Below, one piece after another: positions 49,782 through 58,366 of a stretch of 64,000 nucleotides of DNA; the first letter of the stretch is position 1, and each line of letters begins with the position of its first letter. A program made the position numbers and the translations under genes. Origin of the DNA: Cellulomonas fimi. Its GTDB lineage: Bacteria; Actinomycetota; Actinomycetes; Actinomycetales; Cellulomonadaceae. Under the pieces are notes generated by a model, which saw nothing but the letters and a program-made list of their open reading frames with translations, was not told the origin of the DNA and did no database searches. The DNA lies in contig NZ_JAPESW010000014.1 of the NCBI RefSeq assembly GCF_028527925.1, positions 1-64,000 on the forward strand. The letters run 5' to 3'.

Positions 49782-50300
49782 ATGAAGACCCGTCGCGCGC
49801 TCGTCATCGCCGCAGCCGCCGCCGCCCTCGTCCTCGCGCCGTCCGCCGCGTTCGGCTACGGCGCCGAGAACTACCAGGACAAGGGCACGGTCTCCGACTC
49901 GACGCCCGCCGTCGGCGAGACCTTCAAGGTCACCGTCAAGGGCCCGGCGAAGGCCAACGTCACCCTGACCATCACGACCCCGGGCTCGGTCCCGGCGGAC
50001 GCCGTCACGATCGCCGGCACGAAGTCGCTCACCAAGCTGACCGACGCCTCCGGTGTCGCCGTCTTCTCGGTCACGCTCGCGCAGCCCGGGACGTTCTCGC
50101 TCGTCGTCACCGACGCCGCCTCCGGCGCCGTCCTGTCGACGCAGGCCGTCACCGTCGCCGGTGCCGCCGCCGGGACGCCCGCGGCCCTGAGCTCGACCGG
50201 CTCCGACGCGCTGCCGATCGCGGCCGGTGCGGGCGCCCTGCTCGCCGTCGGCGCCGGTGCGATCGTCATCGCCCGCCGTCGCTCCGAGGTGCGTGCCTGA
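49782..50300 (+). CDS. Secreted wall-anchored protein with LSSTG motif (paralogue B)
   Basis: 172 residues, same plan as paralogue A: signal peptide 1-24 (ending AAFG), one Ig-like domain (VTIAGTKSLTKLTDASGVAV, then FSVTLAQPGTFSLVV), LSSTG, hydrophobic helix and RRRSEVRA tail. GGGGGAG precedes the ATG and a perfect terminator follows. The leader (49693-49781) is unusually A/T-rich for the window. Tandem duplication around the DUF4012 gene is likely. Confidence 0.8.
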   Translation: MKTRRALVIAAAAAALVLAPSAAFGYGAENYQDKGTVSDSTPAVGETFKVTVKGPAKANVTLTITTPGSVPADAVTIAGTKSLTKLTDASGVAVFSVTLAQPGTFSLVVTDAASGAVLSTQAVTVAGAAAGTPAALSSTGSDALPIAAGAGALLAVGAGAIVIARRRSEVRA

Positions 50301-50318
50301 CACGCGCCCCACGCACGA

Positions 50319-50353
50319 CGAAGGCCCCCGCCGGGATCCGGCGGGGGCCTTCG
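50319..50353. terminator. Perfect 16-base-stem terminator
   Basis: Arms 50319-50334 and 50338-50353, loop GAT, with CGAAGG/CCTTCG ends. Read leftward it also ends the acetyltransferase gene, with TTCG on that side. Confidence 0.85.
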
Positions 50354-50367
50354 TGTCGTGCGGCCCG

Positions 50368-50814
50368 CTACGACGTCGGGCCGGTGGGTCGCGTCGGTCG
50401 TGCCGGGTTGCCCACCCAGATCTCGCCCGGCGGGACCGAGCGGAGGACGACGGCGTTCGCGCCGATGACCGCGCCGCGGCCGATGGTCGTCGTCGAACCC
50501 GAACGGAAGAGCACCACGGCGCCGGCGCCGATGACGACGTCGTCCTCGACGACCACGCGGCCGCCGTCTGCCCGCGCGCCCGTCAGGTGCGTGTCGGACC
50601 GCCCGATGGTGACGCCCTGGTAGATTTTGACGTTCGAGCCGATGACGGTGTCCTCGTGGACGACCAGTCCGACGGCGCCGTGCGGCAGCGCCAGACCGGG
50701 CCCGACGCGGACGCTCGCGGGGAAGTCCACGCCCAGGACGTGGAGCGCGGCGTTGACGACGCGTCCGATCCCGGGCTTCCGCCGGAGGTGCACCAGCTTC
50801 TCGACGGCTTCCAC
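50368..50814 (-). CDS. Left-handed beta-helix acetyltransferase (serine O-acetyltransferase-like)
   Basis: 148 residues. Hexapeptide repeats from about residue 35 on (VGPGLALPHGAVGLVVHEDT, IGSNVKIYQGVTIGR, IGAGAVVLF, IGRGAVIGANAVVL) ending GEIWVGNPARPTRP. The SAT/CysE branch is suggested by LPHGAVGLVVHE and IYQGVTIG. At the edge of a polysaccharide locus it more likely O-acetylates a sugar than serine. GTG start preceded by a -10 box TAGGAT seven bases away. Confidence 0.83.
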   Translation of the reverse strand: MEAVEKLVHLRRKPGIGRVVNAALHVLGVDFPASVRVGPGLALPHGAVGLVVHEDTVIGSNVKIYQGVTIGRSDTHLTGARADGGRVVVEDDVVIGAGAVVLFRSGSTTTIGRGAVIGANAVVLRSVPPGEIWVGNPARPTRPTGPTS

Positions 50815-50821
50815 GCGCTCG

Positions 50822-50827
50822 ATCCTA
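50822..50827 (-). promoter_or_regulatory. -10 box TAGGAT, leaderless acetyltransferase gene
   Basis: TAGGAT ends seven bases before the GTG at 50814; no ribosome site. Confidence 0.45.
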
Positions 50828-50868
50828 GGGACGAAGGACGGTCGTCGCCCCGCGACCGCCTGGGGGCC

Positions 50869-52443
50869 TCAGGGCCGGGAACCCCCGCGCTGGTGCTGCG
50901 GCTGGGGCTGCGGCGTCGCGCCTCCCCGCAGTCGGGACTCGCTGAGCGCGTCGCCCGGCCAGATCGACCCGGTGCTCGTCGACACCGGGACGGCGCCCGT
51001 CGTCGTCGCGGGCGTCGGGGCCGTCGCCGGGGCCGACGGCGTCGAGCGGGCCTTGCGGCGGCGGCGGCCGTCGCGTCCACGCCCGTCGACCGCGGGCGTG
51101 GGCGAGTAGTCGTAGTACGTGTACTGCTCGCCGGCCTTGCGGCGCTGCCGGTTGAGGACGATGCCGAGCACGCGCGCGCCCACCGTCTCGAGCGACGACA
51201 GCGACTCCGCGAGCTGGTTGCGGTGCAGCTTGTCCGAGCCGGCGACGAGCAGCGCGCCGCCCGTGAGCTTCGCCAGGATCGCGGCGTCCGTGACCGGCAG
51301 CAGGGGAGCGGTGTCGAGGAGCACGACGTCGTACTGGGACGTCAGCGTCGTGAGCAGCTGCGCCATCGCCTGGGAGCCGAGCAGCTCACTGGGGTTCGGC
51401 GGGACCTGGCCCGCGGGCAGGACGTGCAGGTTGCCGTTGCCCCACGGCTGGATGACGTCCGTGACGTCCGCGCGGCCGATGAGCGCCGTCGTGAGACCCA
51501 CACCGCCCTCGAGGCCCATGTAGCGGGCCACCGCCGGACGGCGCAGGTCGGCGTCGACGAGGATCACGCGCGTGCCTGCGTCCGCGAGCGTGATCGCGAC
51601 GTTGATCGACGTCGTCGACTTGCCCTCGCCCGGCAGGGACGACGTGATGACGATCGACCGCGGCCGGTCCGCCACGTCCAGGAACTGCAGGTTCGTGCGG
51701 ACCCGGCGGAAGGCCTCCGCGCGGTGGCTGTGCGGGCTCGACTGCACGATCAGCGGGTGCTTGGGGGCGTCCTCGTCGAACGGGATGGTGCCGATCACCG
51801 AGGTGTTCGTGACGCGCGCGATGTCGTCCTCCGTGCGCACGCGCGTGTCGAGCACCTCGCGCAGCACCGCGATCCCGACGCCGAGCGCGAGGCCGACCAG
51901 AAGACCGAGGGCGACGTTGAGCTTGAGGTTCGGCGACGACGGGTCCGTCGGGGCGGTCGCCTCCCGCACGACCGACACCTTGACCGCCGACGGACCGCCG
52001 TCGGCGGGCGTCTCGAGCTCGCCGATGACGTCCTTGAACTGGCCCGCGATCGCGTCGGCCATCGCCGCGGCGACCGCCGGGTTCTCGTCCGTCACCGTCA
52101 CGTTGATGAGCGACGTGTTGAGCGGCGAGTCCGCCTGCACCCGGCCCGCGAGCGACTCCGCCCGCACGTCCAGGCCCATGTCGTCGATGATCGGGCCCAG
52201 CACGCTCGGGCTGTTCACGAGCTGCGCGTACGACGTCACCTGCTGCCGCGTGAAGTTCGCGCCCTGCAGCAGGTCCGACGTCGACGCACCGCCCTGCACG
52301 GAGACGTAGAGCTGCGTCGTCGCCTGGTACATCGGCGTCATCGCCAGCGACGCCGCGACCGCGCCCAGCGTGCACAGGGCCGTGATCGCCACGATCGAGA
52401 CCCACCGCTTGCGCAGCACGCGCAGATAGTCCTGGAGCTCCAA
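50869..52443 (-). CDS. Wzz-type chain-length regulator fused to BY-kinase
   Basis: 524 residues. Wzz part: helix 1 about 15-35, an extracellular region of about 140 residues, helix 2 about 175-195. BY-kinase part: Walker A SSLPGEGKST at about 269-277, Walker A' VILVDADLRRP at about 294-303, Walker B VVLLDTAP. Then a tyrosine cluster YTYYDY near residue 440, the autophosphorylation tail, followed by an extended Pro/Thr/Gln-rich end. Controls polymer length and export with the Wzy polymerase. The start is TTG at 52443 (MELQDYLRVL) with GGGGAGG upstream, the conserved start of this family. Confidence 0.92.
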   Translation of the reverse strand: MELQDYLRVLRKRWVSIVAITALCTLGAVAASLAMTPMYQATTQLYVSVQGGASTSDLLQGANFTRQQVTSYAQLVNSPSVLGPIIDDMGLDVRAESLAGRVQADSPLNTSLINVTVTDENPAVAAAMADAIAGQFKDVIGELETPADGGPSAVKVSVVREATAPTDPSSPNLKLNVALGLLVGLALGVGIAVLREVLDTRVRTEDDIARVTNTSVIGTIPFDEDAPKHPLIVQSSPHSHRAEAFRRVRTNLQFLDVADRPRSIVITSSLPGEGKSTTSINVAITLADAGTRVILVDADLRRPAVARYMGLEGGVGLTTALIGRADVTDVIQPWGNGNLHVLPAGQVPPNPSELLGSQAMAQLLTTLTSQYDVVLLDTAPLLPVTDAAILAKLTGGALLVAGSDKLHRNQLAESLSSLETVGARVLGIVLNRQRRKAGEQYTYYDYSPTPAVDGRGRDGRRRRKARSTPSAPATAPTPATTTGAVPVSTSTGSIWPGDALSESRLRGGATPQPQPQHQRGGSRP

Positions 52444-52675
52444 CGAAATGCCTCCCCTTTGGTGCGCGGGGCGGACCCGCGGCGCGCAATTCTCTCACGG
52501 ACGCGCATTCACCGACCGCCATCGCGGCCGTGCGCCCCGACCGGCGTGCACCCCTCGTCGTCGCCCGTGACGCCCGCGCGTGCGTGCGGGTGGAATCCCG
52601 GGAAAAGGCGCTCGGCGTCGCCCCGGTTGTCCGGCTCGTCATTCTTCGTCCGGATCGAGAACGTCGAGCCACAGG

Positions 52676-52681
52676 TAGCAT
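52676..52681 (+). promoter_or_regulatory. -10 box TAGCAT before the exopolysaccharide operon
   Basis: TAGCAT lies 38 bases before the GTG of the priming transferase, in a 276-base divergent gap with the BY-kinase gene. The gap is less GC-rich than its surroundings. No clear -35 seen. Confidence 0.35.
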
Positions 52682-52719
52682 GCTGCGGTTAGCGAAGTCC
52701 ACCGCAGACGGGGGGAACG

Positions 52720-54225
52720 GTGGTCGAGATGCGCGCCGTCGGACCCGACCGGGCCGACGACCGTCCGGCAGCGGCGCCGGCCGCTGCGCCCGAGGCCGCG
52801 ACCTCGCCCTGGTGGCCCTGGTACGTCGCCCGGCTCACCATCACCGACGCCTTCGCGATCGTGGTGTCCGTCGGCGTCGCCTACGTCGTCCGGTTCGACA
52901 TCGGGGGCACCACGCTCGTCTCCGGCGAGTTCTCGCCGTCCTACCTCACCGTCTCCGGGATCCTCACCGCCGCCTGGCTCGCCGCCCTCGCCGTCGTCCG
53001 GTCCCGCGACCGCCGCATCATCGGCACCGGCCCCGTCGAGTACGCCCGCGTCTTCGGCGCCACCTGGCGCCTGTTCGCCGTCGTCGCGATCGTCGCCTAC
53101 CTGCTCAAGATGGACATCGGCCGCGGCTACCTCGCCGTCGCCGCGCCCCTCGGACTCGCGCTGATCCTCGCCGGCCGGTACGGCTGGCGGCAGTGGCTGC
53201 ACCGCCGCCGCGACGCCGGCCGCATGCAGTCCGGCGTCCTCGTCATCGGCCACCGGCAGAAGGTCGCGCGGCTCATCGAGGAGCTGCACCGCAGCCCCCG
53301 CGCCGGCTACTCCGTCATCGGCGTGTGCGTCCCCGCCGGCGAGGTCACCTCCGGCGACACCGTCGCCGGCGTCCCCGTCCTCGGCTCGCTCGACGACGCC
53401 GCGCGCGTCGCCGTCGCGAGCCGCGCGTCCGCCGTCGCCGTCACCGGGTCCGACGCGATCACCTCCGAGGCCGTCCGGCAGCTCGGGTGGGACCTCGAGG
53501 GGTCGCACGTCGACCTCGCGCTCACGCTGTCCCTCGTCGACGTCGCCGGTCCGCGCGTCACCATGCAGCCCGTCTCCGGCCTGCCGTTGATGTACGTCGA
53601 CGAGCCCCGGTTCACCGGCGCGAAGTACGTCGCCAAGACGGTGTTCGACTGGGTCGCCGCCGCCGCGCTCGTCGTCGTCCTCTCGCCGTTGCTGCTCGTC
53701 CTCGCCGTGCTCGTCGCGACGACCAGCCGCGGTCCCGTCCTGTATGCGCAGGAGCGCATCGGCAAGGACGGCCGGCGGTTCCGGATGCTCAAGTTCCGGT
53801 CGATGGTCGCCGACGCGCACGAGCGCCTGTCCGACGTCCTCGCCGCCGAGGGTGTCACCGGCATCGCGCTGTTCTACAAGCCGAAGAACGACCCTCGCGT
53901 CACGCGCGTCGGGCGGGTGCTGCGCCGCTTCTCCCTCGACGAGCTGCCGCAGCTCTTCAACGTCCTGCGCGGCGAGATGAGCCTCGTCGGCCCGCGACCG
54001 CAGATCGCCGAGGAGGTCGCGCAGTACGACCGGGCCGCGCACCGCCGTCTCCTCGTCAAGCCCGGGCTCACCGGCCTGTGGCAGGTCTCCGGCCGATCCG
54101 ACCTCACGCCCGAGGCCGGCCTGCGTGCCGACGTCTCCTACGTCGAGAACTGGACGCTGTTCACCGACCTGCTGATCCTTGCCCGCACCGTCAAGGTCGT
54201 CGTCTCGCGGAGCGGGGCGTACTGA
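52720..54225 (+). CDS. Polyprenyl glycosylphosphotransferase (WbaP/CpsE type)
   Basis: 501 residues, membrane. Puts the first sugar phosphate on undecaprenyl phosphate to start the repeat unit. Four N-terminal helices, a Rossmann-like CoA_binding_3 middle ([20 protein letters not shown]), a fifth membrane segment about 310-330, then the catalytic domain with [53 protein letters not shown] and VGPRPQ. GTG at 52720 (MVEMRAV) or ATG at 52732; the GTG has GGGGGAA upstream. First gene of the rightward operon. Confidence 0.93.
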   Translation: MVEMRAVGPDRADDRPAAAPAAAPEAATSPWWPWYVARLTITDAFAIVVSVGVAYVVRFDIGGTTLVSGEFSPSYLTVSGILTAAWLAALAVVRSRDRRIIGTGPVEYARVFGATWRLFAVVAIVAYLLKMDIGRGYLAVAAPLGLALILAGRYGWRQWLHRRRDAGRMQSGVLVIGHRQKVARLIEELHRSPRAGYSVIGVCVPAGEVTSGDTVAGVPVLGSLDDAARVAVASRASAVAVTGSDAITSEAVRQLGWDLEGSHVDLALTLSLVDVAGPRVTMQPVSGLPLMYVDEPRFTGAKYVAKTVFDWVAAAALVVVLSPLLLVLAVLVATTSRGPVLYAQERIGKDGRRFRMLKFRSMVADAHERLSDVLAAEGVTGIALFYKPKNDPRVTRVGRVLRRFSLDELPQLFNVLRGEMSLVGPRPQIAEEVAQYDRAAHRRLLVKPGLTGLWQVSGRSDLTPEAGLRADVSYVENWTLFTDLLILARTVKVVVSRSGAY

Positions 54226-55385
54226 TGGGCGGGGTGCTCGTCCACGAGTGGCTCGCGCGCACGGGCGGGTCGGAGAACGTCTTCGACGCGATGGTGGACG
54301 CGTTCCCCGACGCCGACCTGCTGTGCCTGTGGAACGACGTCCCCGGGCGCTACCCCGGCCGTCGTCTCGACGAGACGTGGCTCGCCCGAACGCCTCTCCG
54401 ACACCGCAAGGCTCTGGCTCTCGCTGCGATGCCCGCCACCTGGCGCCGTCGCCGCGGGGAGTACGACTGGGCGCTCGTCAGCTCGCACGCGTTCGCCCAC
54501 CACGTGTCGTTCCGCGACCAGCCGGATGACTTCGCCAAGCTCGTCTACGTGCACAGCCCCGCCCGATACCTCTGGGAACCGGACCTGGACGAGCGTGGAC
54601 GCTCGGTGGTCGCCCGGGGCGCGGCCGGTCCGCTACGGGCGCTCGACCGGCGGCGTGCGGCCGAGGCCGACGCGATCGTCGCGAACAGTCACTTCGTGCG
54701 CGAGCGTGTGGCGCGGTCCTGGCACCGCGAGGACGTGTCTGTGATCTATCCACCCGTCGAGGTCGCACGCATCGCCGAGAGGGCTGACTGGACCGCTGAC
54801 CTGACGGGGACCGAGACCCGGGTGCTCGACGACTTGCCGGCTCGATTCGTGCTCGGTGCCTCCCGGATGGTGCCGTACAAGCGGCTTGACCTCGTGATCG
54901 CCGCAGGCGACGCGGCCGGCGTGCCCGTCGTGATCGCCGGCGAGGGCCCCGAGCTCGACCGGCTGCGCGCCGTCGCCGAGAGGGCCACCGTGCCGGTGAC
55001 ATTCGTGGGCGCCCCGTCCAGCCCGATGCTCTACTCGCTGTTCCAGCGCTGCGCCGCATACGTGTTCCCCGCGGTCGAAGACTTCGGGATCATGCCGGTC
55101 GAGGCGATGGCAGCAGGCGCCCGGGTGGTCGTCGGGCGCACCGGCGGAGCGGTTGAGTCCGTCGTGGACGGCGTCACGGGCGTCCACGTCGACTTCCGGG
55201 ACGAGCGTGCGCTCGCCGACGCGGTGGGCTGGTGCGAGAGCGCTGCCGGGCGTGCCTCCGTCGCGCGCGCCTGGGAGTTCGACCGGAGCCGCTTCGTCCG
55301 CGACGTGCAACGCCACGTCGCGCACTTCGTCACTGACGCGCCGACGCCCTCGGCGCACGACGAGGCCCGGCGTGCTGCTCGTTGA
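54225..55385 (+). CDS. Glycosyltransferase family 4
   Basis: 386 residues, GT-B fold, cytoplasmic face. VLVHEWLARTGGSENVFDAM at the N-terminus, FVLGASRMVPYKRLDLVIAA at the start of the donor domain, and the donor-site E-x7-E in FPAVEDFGIMPVEAMAAGAR. Similar to mannosyl- and related hexosyltransferases of polysaccharide loci. ATG overlaps the previous stop. From about 54.36 kb on codon use becomes less extreme than in the rest of the window. Confidence 0.9.
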   Translation: MGGVLVHEWLARTGGSENVFDAMVDAFPDADLLCLWNDVPGRYPGRRLDETWLARTPLRHRKALALAAMPATWRRRRGEYDWALVSSHAFAHHVSFRDQPDDFAKLVYVHSPARYLWEPDLDERGRSVVARGAAGPLRALDRRRAAEADAIVANSHFVRERVARSWHREDVSVIYPPVEVARIAERADWTADLTGTETRVLDDLPARFVLGASRMVPYKRLDLVIAAGDAAGVPVVIAGEGPELDRLRAVAERATVPVTFVGAPSSPMLYSLFQRCAAYVFPAVEDFGIMPVEAMAAGARVVVGRTGGAVESVVDGVTGVHVDFRDERALADAVGWCESAAGRASVARAWEFDRSRFVRDVQRHVAHFVTDAPTPSAHDEARRAAR

Positions 55386-56358
55386 CGGTCGGTGGACAGG
55401 CCGCCACGGGATCGGCCGGTTCGCGACCGAGGTCGTCGACCGCGTGCCCGTCGACGCGACCCTCCGCTCCGAGGTCCGTCCTGCGACGCTGCGGGACCCA
55501 GGGACGATCCGGTCCGCCGCGCGCCGCCATGGCGCCGACGTCTTCTGGTCGCCCGGCTACAACGCTGGTGCACCGGGTCGCTACCGGCAGCTCTTGACGG
55601 TTCATGACCTCATCCACCTGGAGGTCTCCGAAGAACGCTCGGCGGCAAAGAGCGCTTACTACCGGATGGTGGTCCGTCCTGCCGTGCGGAGGGCGGGCAC
55701 CGTCCTGACGGTCTCCGAGTTCTCTCGCCGTCGGGTCGCAGAGTGGTCGGGCCTGCCGATCGACGATGTCGTGAACGTCGGCGTGGGCTGTTCAGTCGAA
55801 CGGGCCACGGCGGCCGAGCTGGCCCGGCAGGTCACGGCGGACCGCGAGTCGACCCGACGGGTGCTCTACGTCGGGAACGCCAAACCGCACAAGAACCTCG
55901 GGCTGCTGCTCGGCGCGTGCGCGCGCATCGGGGACTCCGTCAGGCTCACCGTCGTCGGTGTGGCCGGATGCGACGTCGCCGCGCAAGCAGCGGAGCACGG
56001 CCTTGAGATGGAGCAGGTAGAGGTCCGGAACGGGGTCGACGACGCGACGTTGCGCGGCCTCTACCTCGACGCGGACTGTCTCGCGATGCCGTCAACGTAC
56101 GAGGGGTTCGGCCTTCCGCCCTTGGAGGCGATGGCGGTGGGCACAGCGACCGCATTCGTCGCAGAGGCGGTCGCCGAAAGTGTCGGCGATCTCGGGTTCC
56201 GCTCGTCGAACGACGCGGACGAGTTCGCAGATGCGGTGGTCGCAGCGTGCGATGTCGGTCCCGCGCACCGGGAGGCGCTCGTGGCCCGGTCGAGCTCCTG
56301 GACCTGGCAGCGGACCGCGGACGCCGTCCGTGAGGTCGTCGACAGGCTTCACGCATGA
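55372..56358 (+). CDS. Glycosyltransferase family 4 (mannosyltransferase-like)
   Basis: 328 residues from GTG 55372 (MLLVDGRWTGRHGIGRFATE). Acceptor-domain sequence VDGRWTGRHGIGRFA and LLTVHDLIHLEV, donor-domain RRVLYVGNAKPHKNLGLLLG and the E-x7-E site PSTYEGFGLPPLEAMAVGTA. The short form, lacking part of the N-terminal domain, is common in the WbpY-like branch. It overlaps the preceding gene by 14 bases and the next by four. Confidence 0.88.
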   Translation: MLLVDGRWTGRHGIGRFATEVVDRVPVDATLRSEVRPATLRDPGTIRSAARRHGADVFWSPGYNAGAPGRYRQLLTVHDLIHLEVSEERSAAKSAYYRMVVRPAVRRAGTVLTVSEFSRRRVAEWSGLPIDDVVNVGVGCSVERATAAELARQVTADRESTRRVLYVGNAKPHKNLGLLLGACARIGDSVRLTVVGVAGCDVAAQAAEHGLEMEQVEVRNGVDDATLRGLYLDADCLAMPSTYEGFGLPPLEAMAVGTATAFVAEAVAESVGDLGFRSSNDADEFADAVVAACDVGPAHREALVARSSSWTWQRTADAVREVVDRLHA

Positions 56359-57272
56359 GCGGCGTCGCGACGACGGCGGACGCGGTGATGCGCTCGACCG
56401 GCGTCGTCGTGCTCAACTGGAAGGACGCTGCTCGGACGGTCGTGCTCGTCCGCTCCCTTCTTGCGGACTTCTGCCCCGAGCATGTCGTGGTGAGCGACAA
56501 CGAGTCCGACGGCAGCCTCCGTTCCGCGCTGGACGACGCCGGGGCTGCCGCGGTCACCGTCCTCGCCCGCGACGACAACGTCGGCTTCGCCGCAGGGGTC
56601 AACCCGGGGCTTGCATGGGTGCTGTCACACGGTCTTGAGCACGCGCTCGTGCTCAACAACGACCTGCGCTACGAGCGCGGCGGGCTCCTGCCGCTCTTCG
56701 AGGACGTGGCGAGGCGACCGCTGCGCGGCGTCGCCGCGCCCCTGCTCCTCGACGTCGACGGTGGCCTCCAGGGCGCTGGCGGGCGGGTCGAGCCATGGAC
56801 GCTCCGGGTCGACGACACAGCTGCGGCGGCGGGCCGGGACGTGGAGTTCCTCTCCTGGGCCTGCGTGCTCGTCGACCGGTCCACGCTCCAGACTGTCGGC
56901 CTGCTGGACGAGTCGTACTTCATGTACTGGGAGGACGTCGACCACTCGCTCCGGGTCACTGCCGCCGGCCGTGAGCTGCGACTCGTCACGACGGCCCGGA
57001 TCGTCCACGAGCGGTCCGTCTCGCACGGTCGTGCTGGCTCGTCGATCTCGCGGTACCAGGCGAGCGGGTCCGTGCGGTACGCCCTGAGCCGAGGCGGGGC
57101 GGCGTACGTCGGCATCGTCGTGCGAACGGCTCTGCGGATCGGTCGGCGCCTCGCCGACAGGGACCTGACCGCGGTGCGCGAGGTTCTGAGGGGCACCGCG
57201 AGCGGTTGGCGGGCGCACCTGACGAGGGCGGGCGCGGGCGCCCGCCGACGAGAAGGAGACCTGACGCGCTGA
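56355..57272 (+). CDS. Glycosyltransferase family 2 (rhamnosyltransferase-like)
   Basis: 305 residues, GT-A fold. VVVLNWKDAARTVVLVRSLL, VVVSDNESDGS, DDNVGFAAGVNPGLAW, and VLNNDLRYERGGL in place of the DxD, then FMYWEDVDHSLRVTAAGREL, the W-E-D-x-D motif of WbbL-like rhamnosyltransferases. Sugar specificity is an inference. Its stop overlaps the next ATG (TGATG). Confidence 0.88.
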   Translation: MSGVATTADAVMRSTGVVVLNWKDAARTVVLVRSLLADFCPEHVVVSDNESDGSLRSALDDAGAAAVTVLARDDNVGFAAGVNPGLAWVLSHGLEHALVLNNDLRYERGGLLPLFEDVARRPLRGVAAPLLLDVDGGLQGAGGRVEPWTLRVDDTAAAAGRDVEFLSWACVLVDRSTLQTVGLLDESYFMYWEDVDHSLRVTAAGRELRLVTTARIVHERSVSHGRAGSSISRYQASGSVRYALSRGGAAYVGIVVRTALRIGRRLADRDLTAVREVLRGTASGWRAHLTRAGAGARRREGDLTR

Positions 57273-58366
57273 TGCGGATTCTTGTGCTGTGGGCAGACGA
57301 CCGTTCGCCGAACCTCGGAGTGCGCGCACTCGCGGAAGGTTCTCGAACGCTGGCCGAGCAGGCCTTCCCAGACGCCGAAGTCGTGCTGCAGGACTTCAAG
57401 GCCAACGCCGACGGCGTCGCCCTAGACCGGGAGGCCATACTCGCGGACATGCGCCGGAGCGACGACCCGGTCGCGCGCATCCTCAACGGGGTGGACCTCG
57501 TCCTCGACACCGGGGCGGGGGACAGCTTCACCGACCTGTACGGCCTCGGGCGGCTCTGGATCCTCACCTACGTCCGCCGTGCGGCTGCTCGTCGCCGCAT
57601 CCCGGTCGTCCTGATGCCCCAGACCTACGGACCGTTCCGTCGTCGAGTCAGTGGTGTCGTCGCGCGTCGAGGGCTCGGGACCGTCCGGTCCGTCGTGTCG
57701 CGCGACCCGGTCAGCACGGCGGCTGCCGTCCGGGACCTGCGGCGCCATGCGGTCGAGAGTACGGACGTCGTCTTCGCATTGCCGCATCCCGCTCCTGGCC
57801 CGGCGCGAGACGTCCTGCTCAACGTGTCGGGCCTGCTGTGGAGCGGTGCCCTCACCAGTGCCGACGGGCGCTACGCAGCGGCGATGACGACTCTGGTGGA
57901 CATGCTCCACGGCAGCGGACGCTCGGTGTCCCTGTTCGCGCACGTCCTCGACAACGACGGCGCCGACAACGACGTACGAGTCCTCGACGACGTGCGGGCT
58001 GCGACAGGCCTCGACCTGGACGTCGTGGTGCCTCGTGACCTCGACGACGCTCGTTCGGCAGTCGCTGGCGCCCGGCTGGTGATCGGCGCGCGGATGCACG
58101 CCTGCCTGAACGCGCTGTCCGTCGGGACACCCGGGGTCGCCGTCGCGTACTCGCGGAAGTTCCAGCCGCTCCTGGAGTCGCTCGACTGGACCGCTGTGTC
58201 GCACCCCGGCGAACCGGACGAGTGGGCGCGCGCCATCATGCGGTACGTCGACGACCCCGCCCTGTCAGAGACCGCCGCTCGCGTCCCTTCCATCGCGGGG
58301 GCCCGGCTCGACGTGGTGCGCGAGGAGCTCAGGCGGATCGCGGACGAACGCGCAGGTGCCCGATGA
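57272..58366 (+). CDS. Polysaccharide pyruvyl transferase
   Basis: 364 residues. LVLWADDRSPNLGVRALAEG at the start, VVLMPQTYGPFRR, and VIGARMHACLNALSVGTPGV towards the C-terminus, the R-M-H motif that marks the PS_pyruv_trans (CsaB/WcaK) family. Adds a pyruvate ketal from phosphoenolpyruvate to a sugar, giving the polymer negative charge. AGAAGGAG lies upstream. It precedes the FrhB-like gene, a common pairing. Confidence 0.87.
   Translation: MRILVLWADDRSPNLGVRALAEGSRTLAEQAFPDAEVVLQDFKANADGVALDREAILADMRRSDDPVARILNGVDLVLDTGAGDSFTDLYGLGRLWILTYVRRAAARRRIPVVLMPQTYGPFRRRVSGVVARRGLGTVRSVVSRDPVSTAAAVRDLRRHAVESTDVVFALPHPAPGPARDVLLNVSGLLWSGALTSADGRYAAAMTTLVDMLHGSGRSVSLFAHVLDNDGADNDVRVLDDVRAATGLDLDVVVPRDLDDARSAVAGARLVIGARMHACLNALSVGTPGVAVAYSRKFQPLLESLDWTAVSHPGEPDEWARAIMRYVDDPALSETAARVPSIAGARLDVVREELRRIADERAGAR

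Noticed and set aside
50227..52692. Long plus-strand frame over the acetyltransferase and BY-kinase region
   Set aside because: Antisense shadow of two genes with clear family motifs; no homology-like features.
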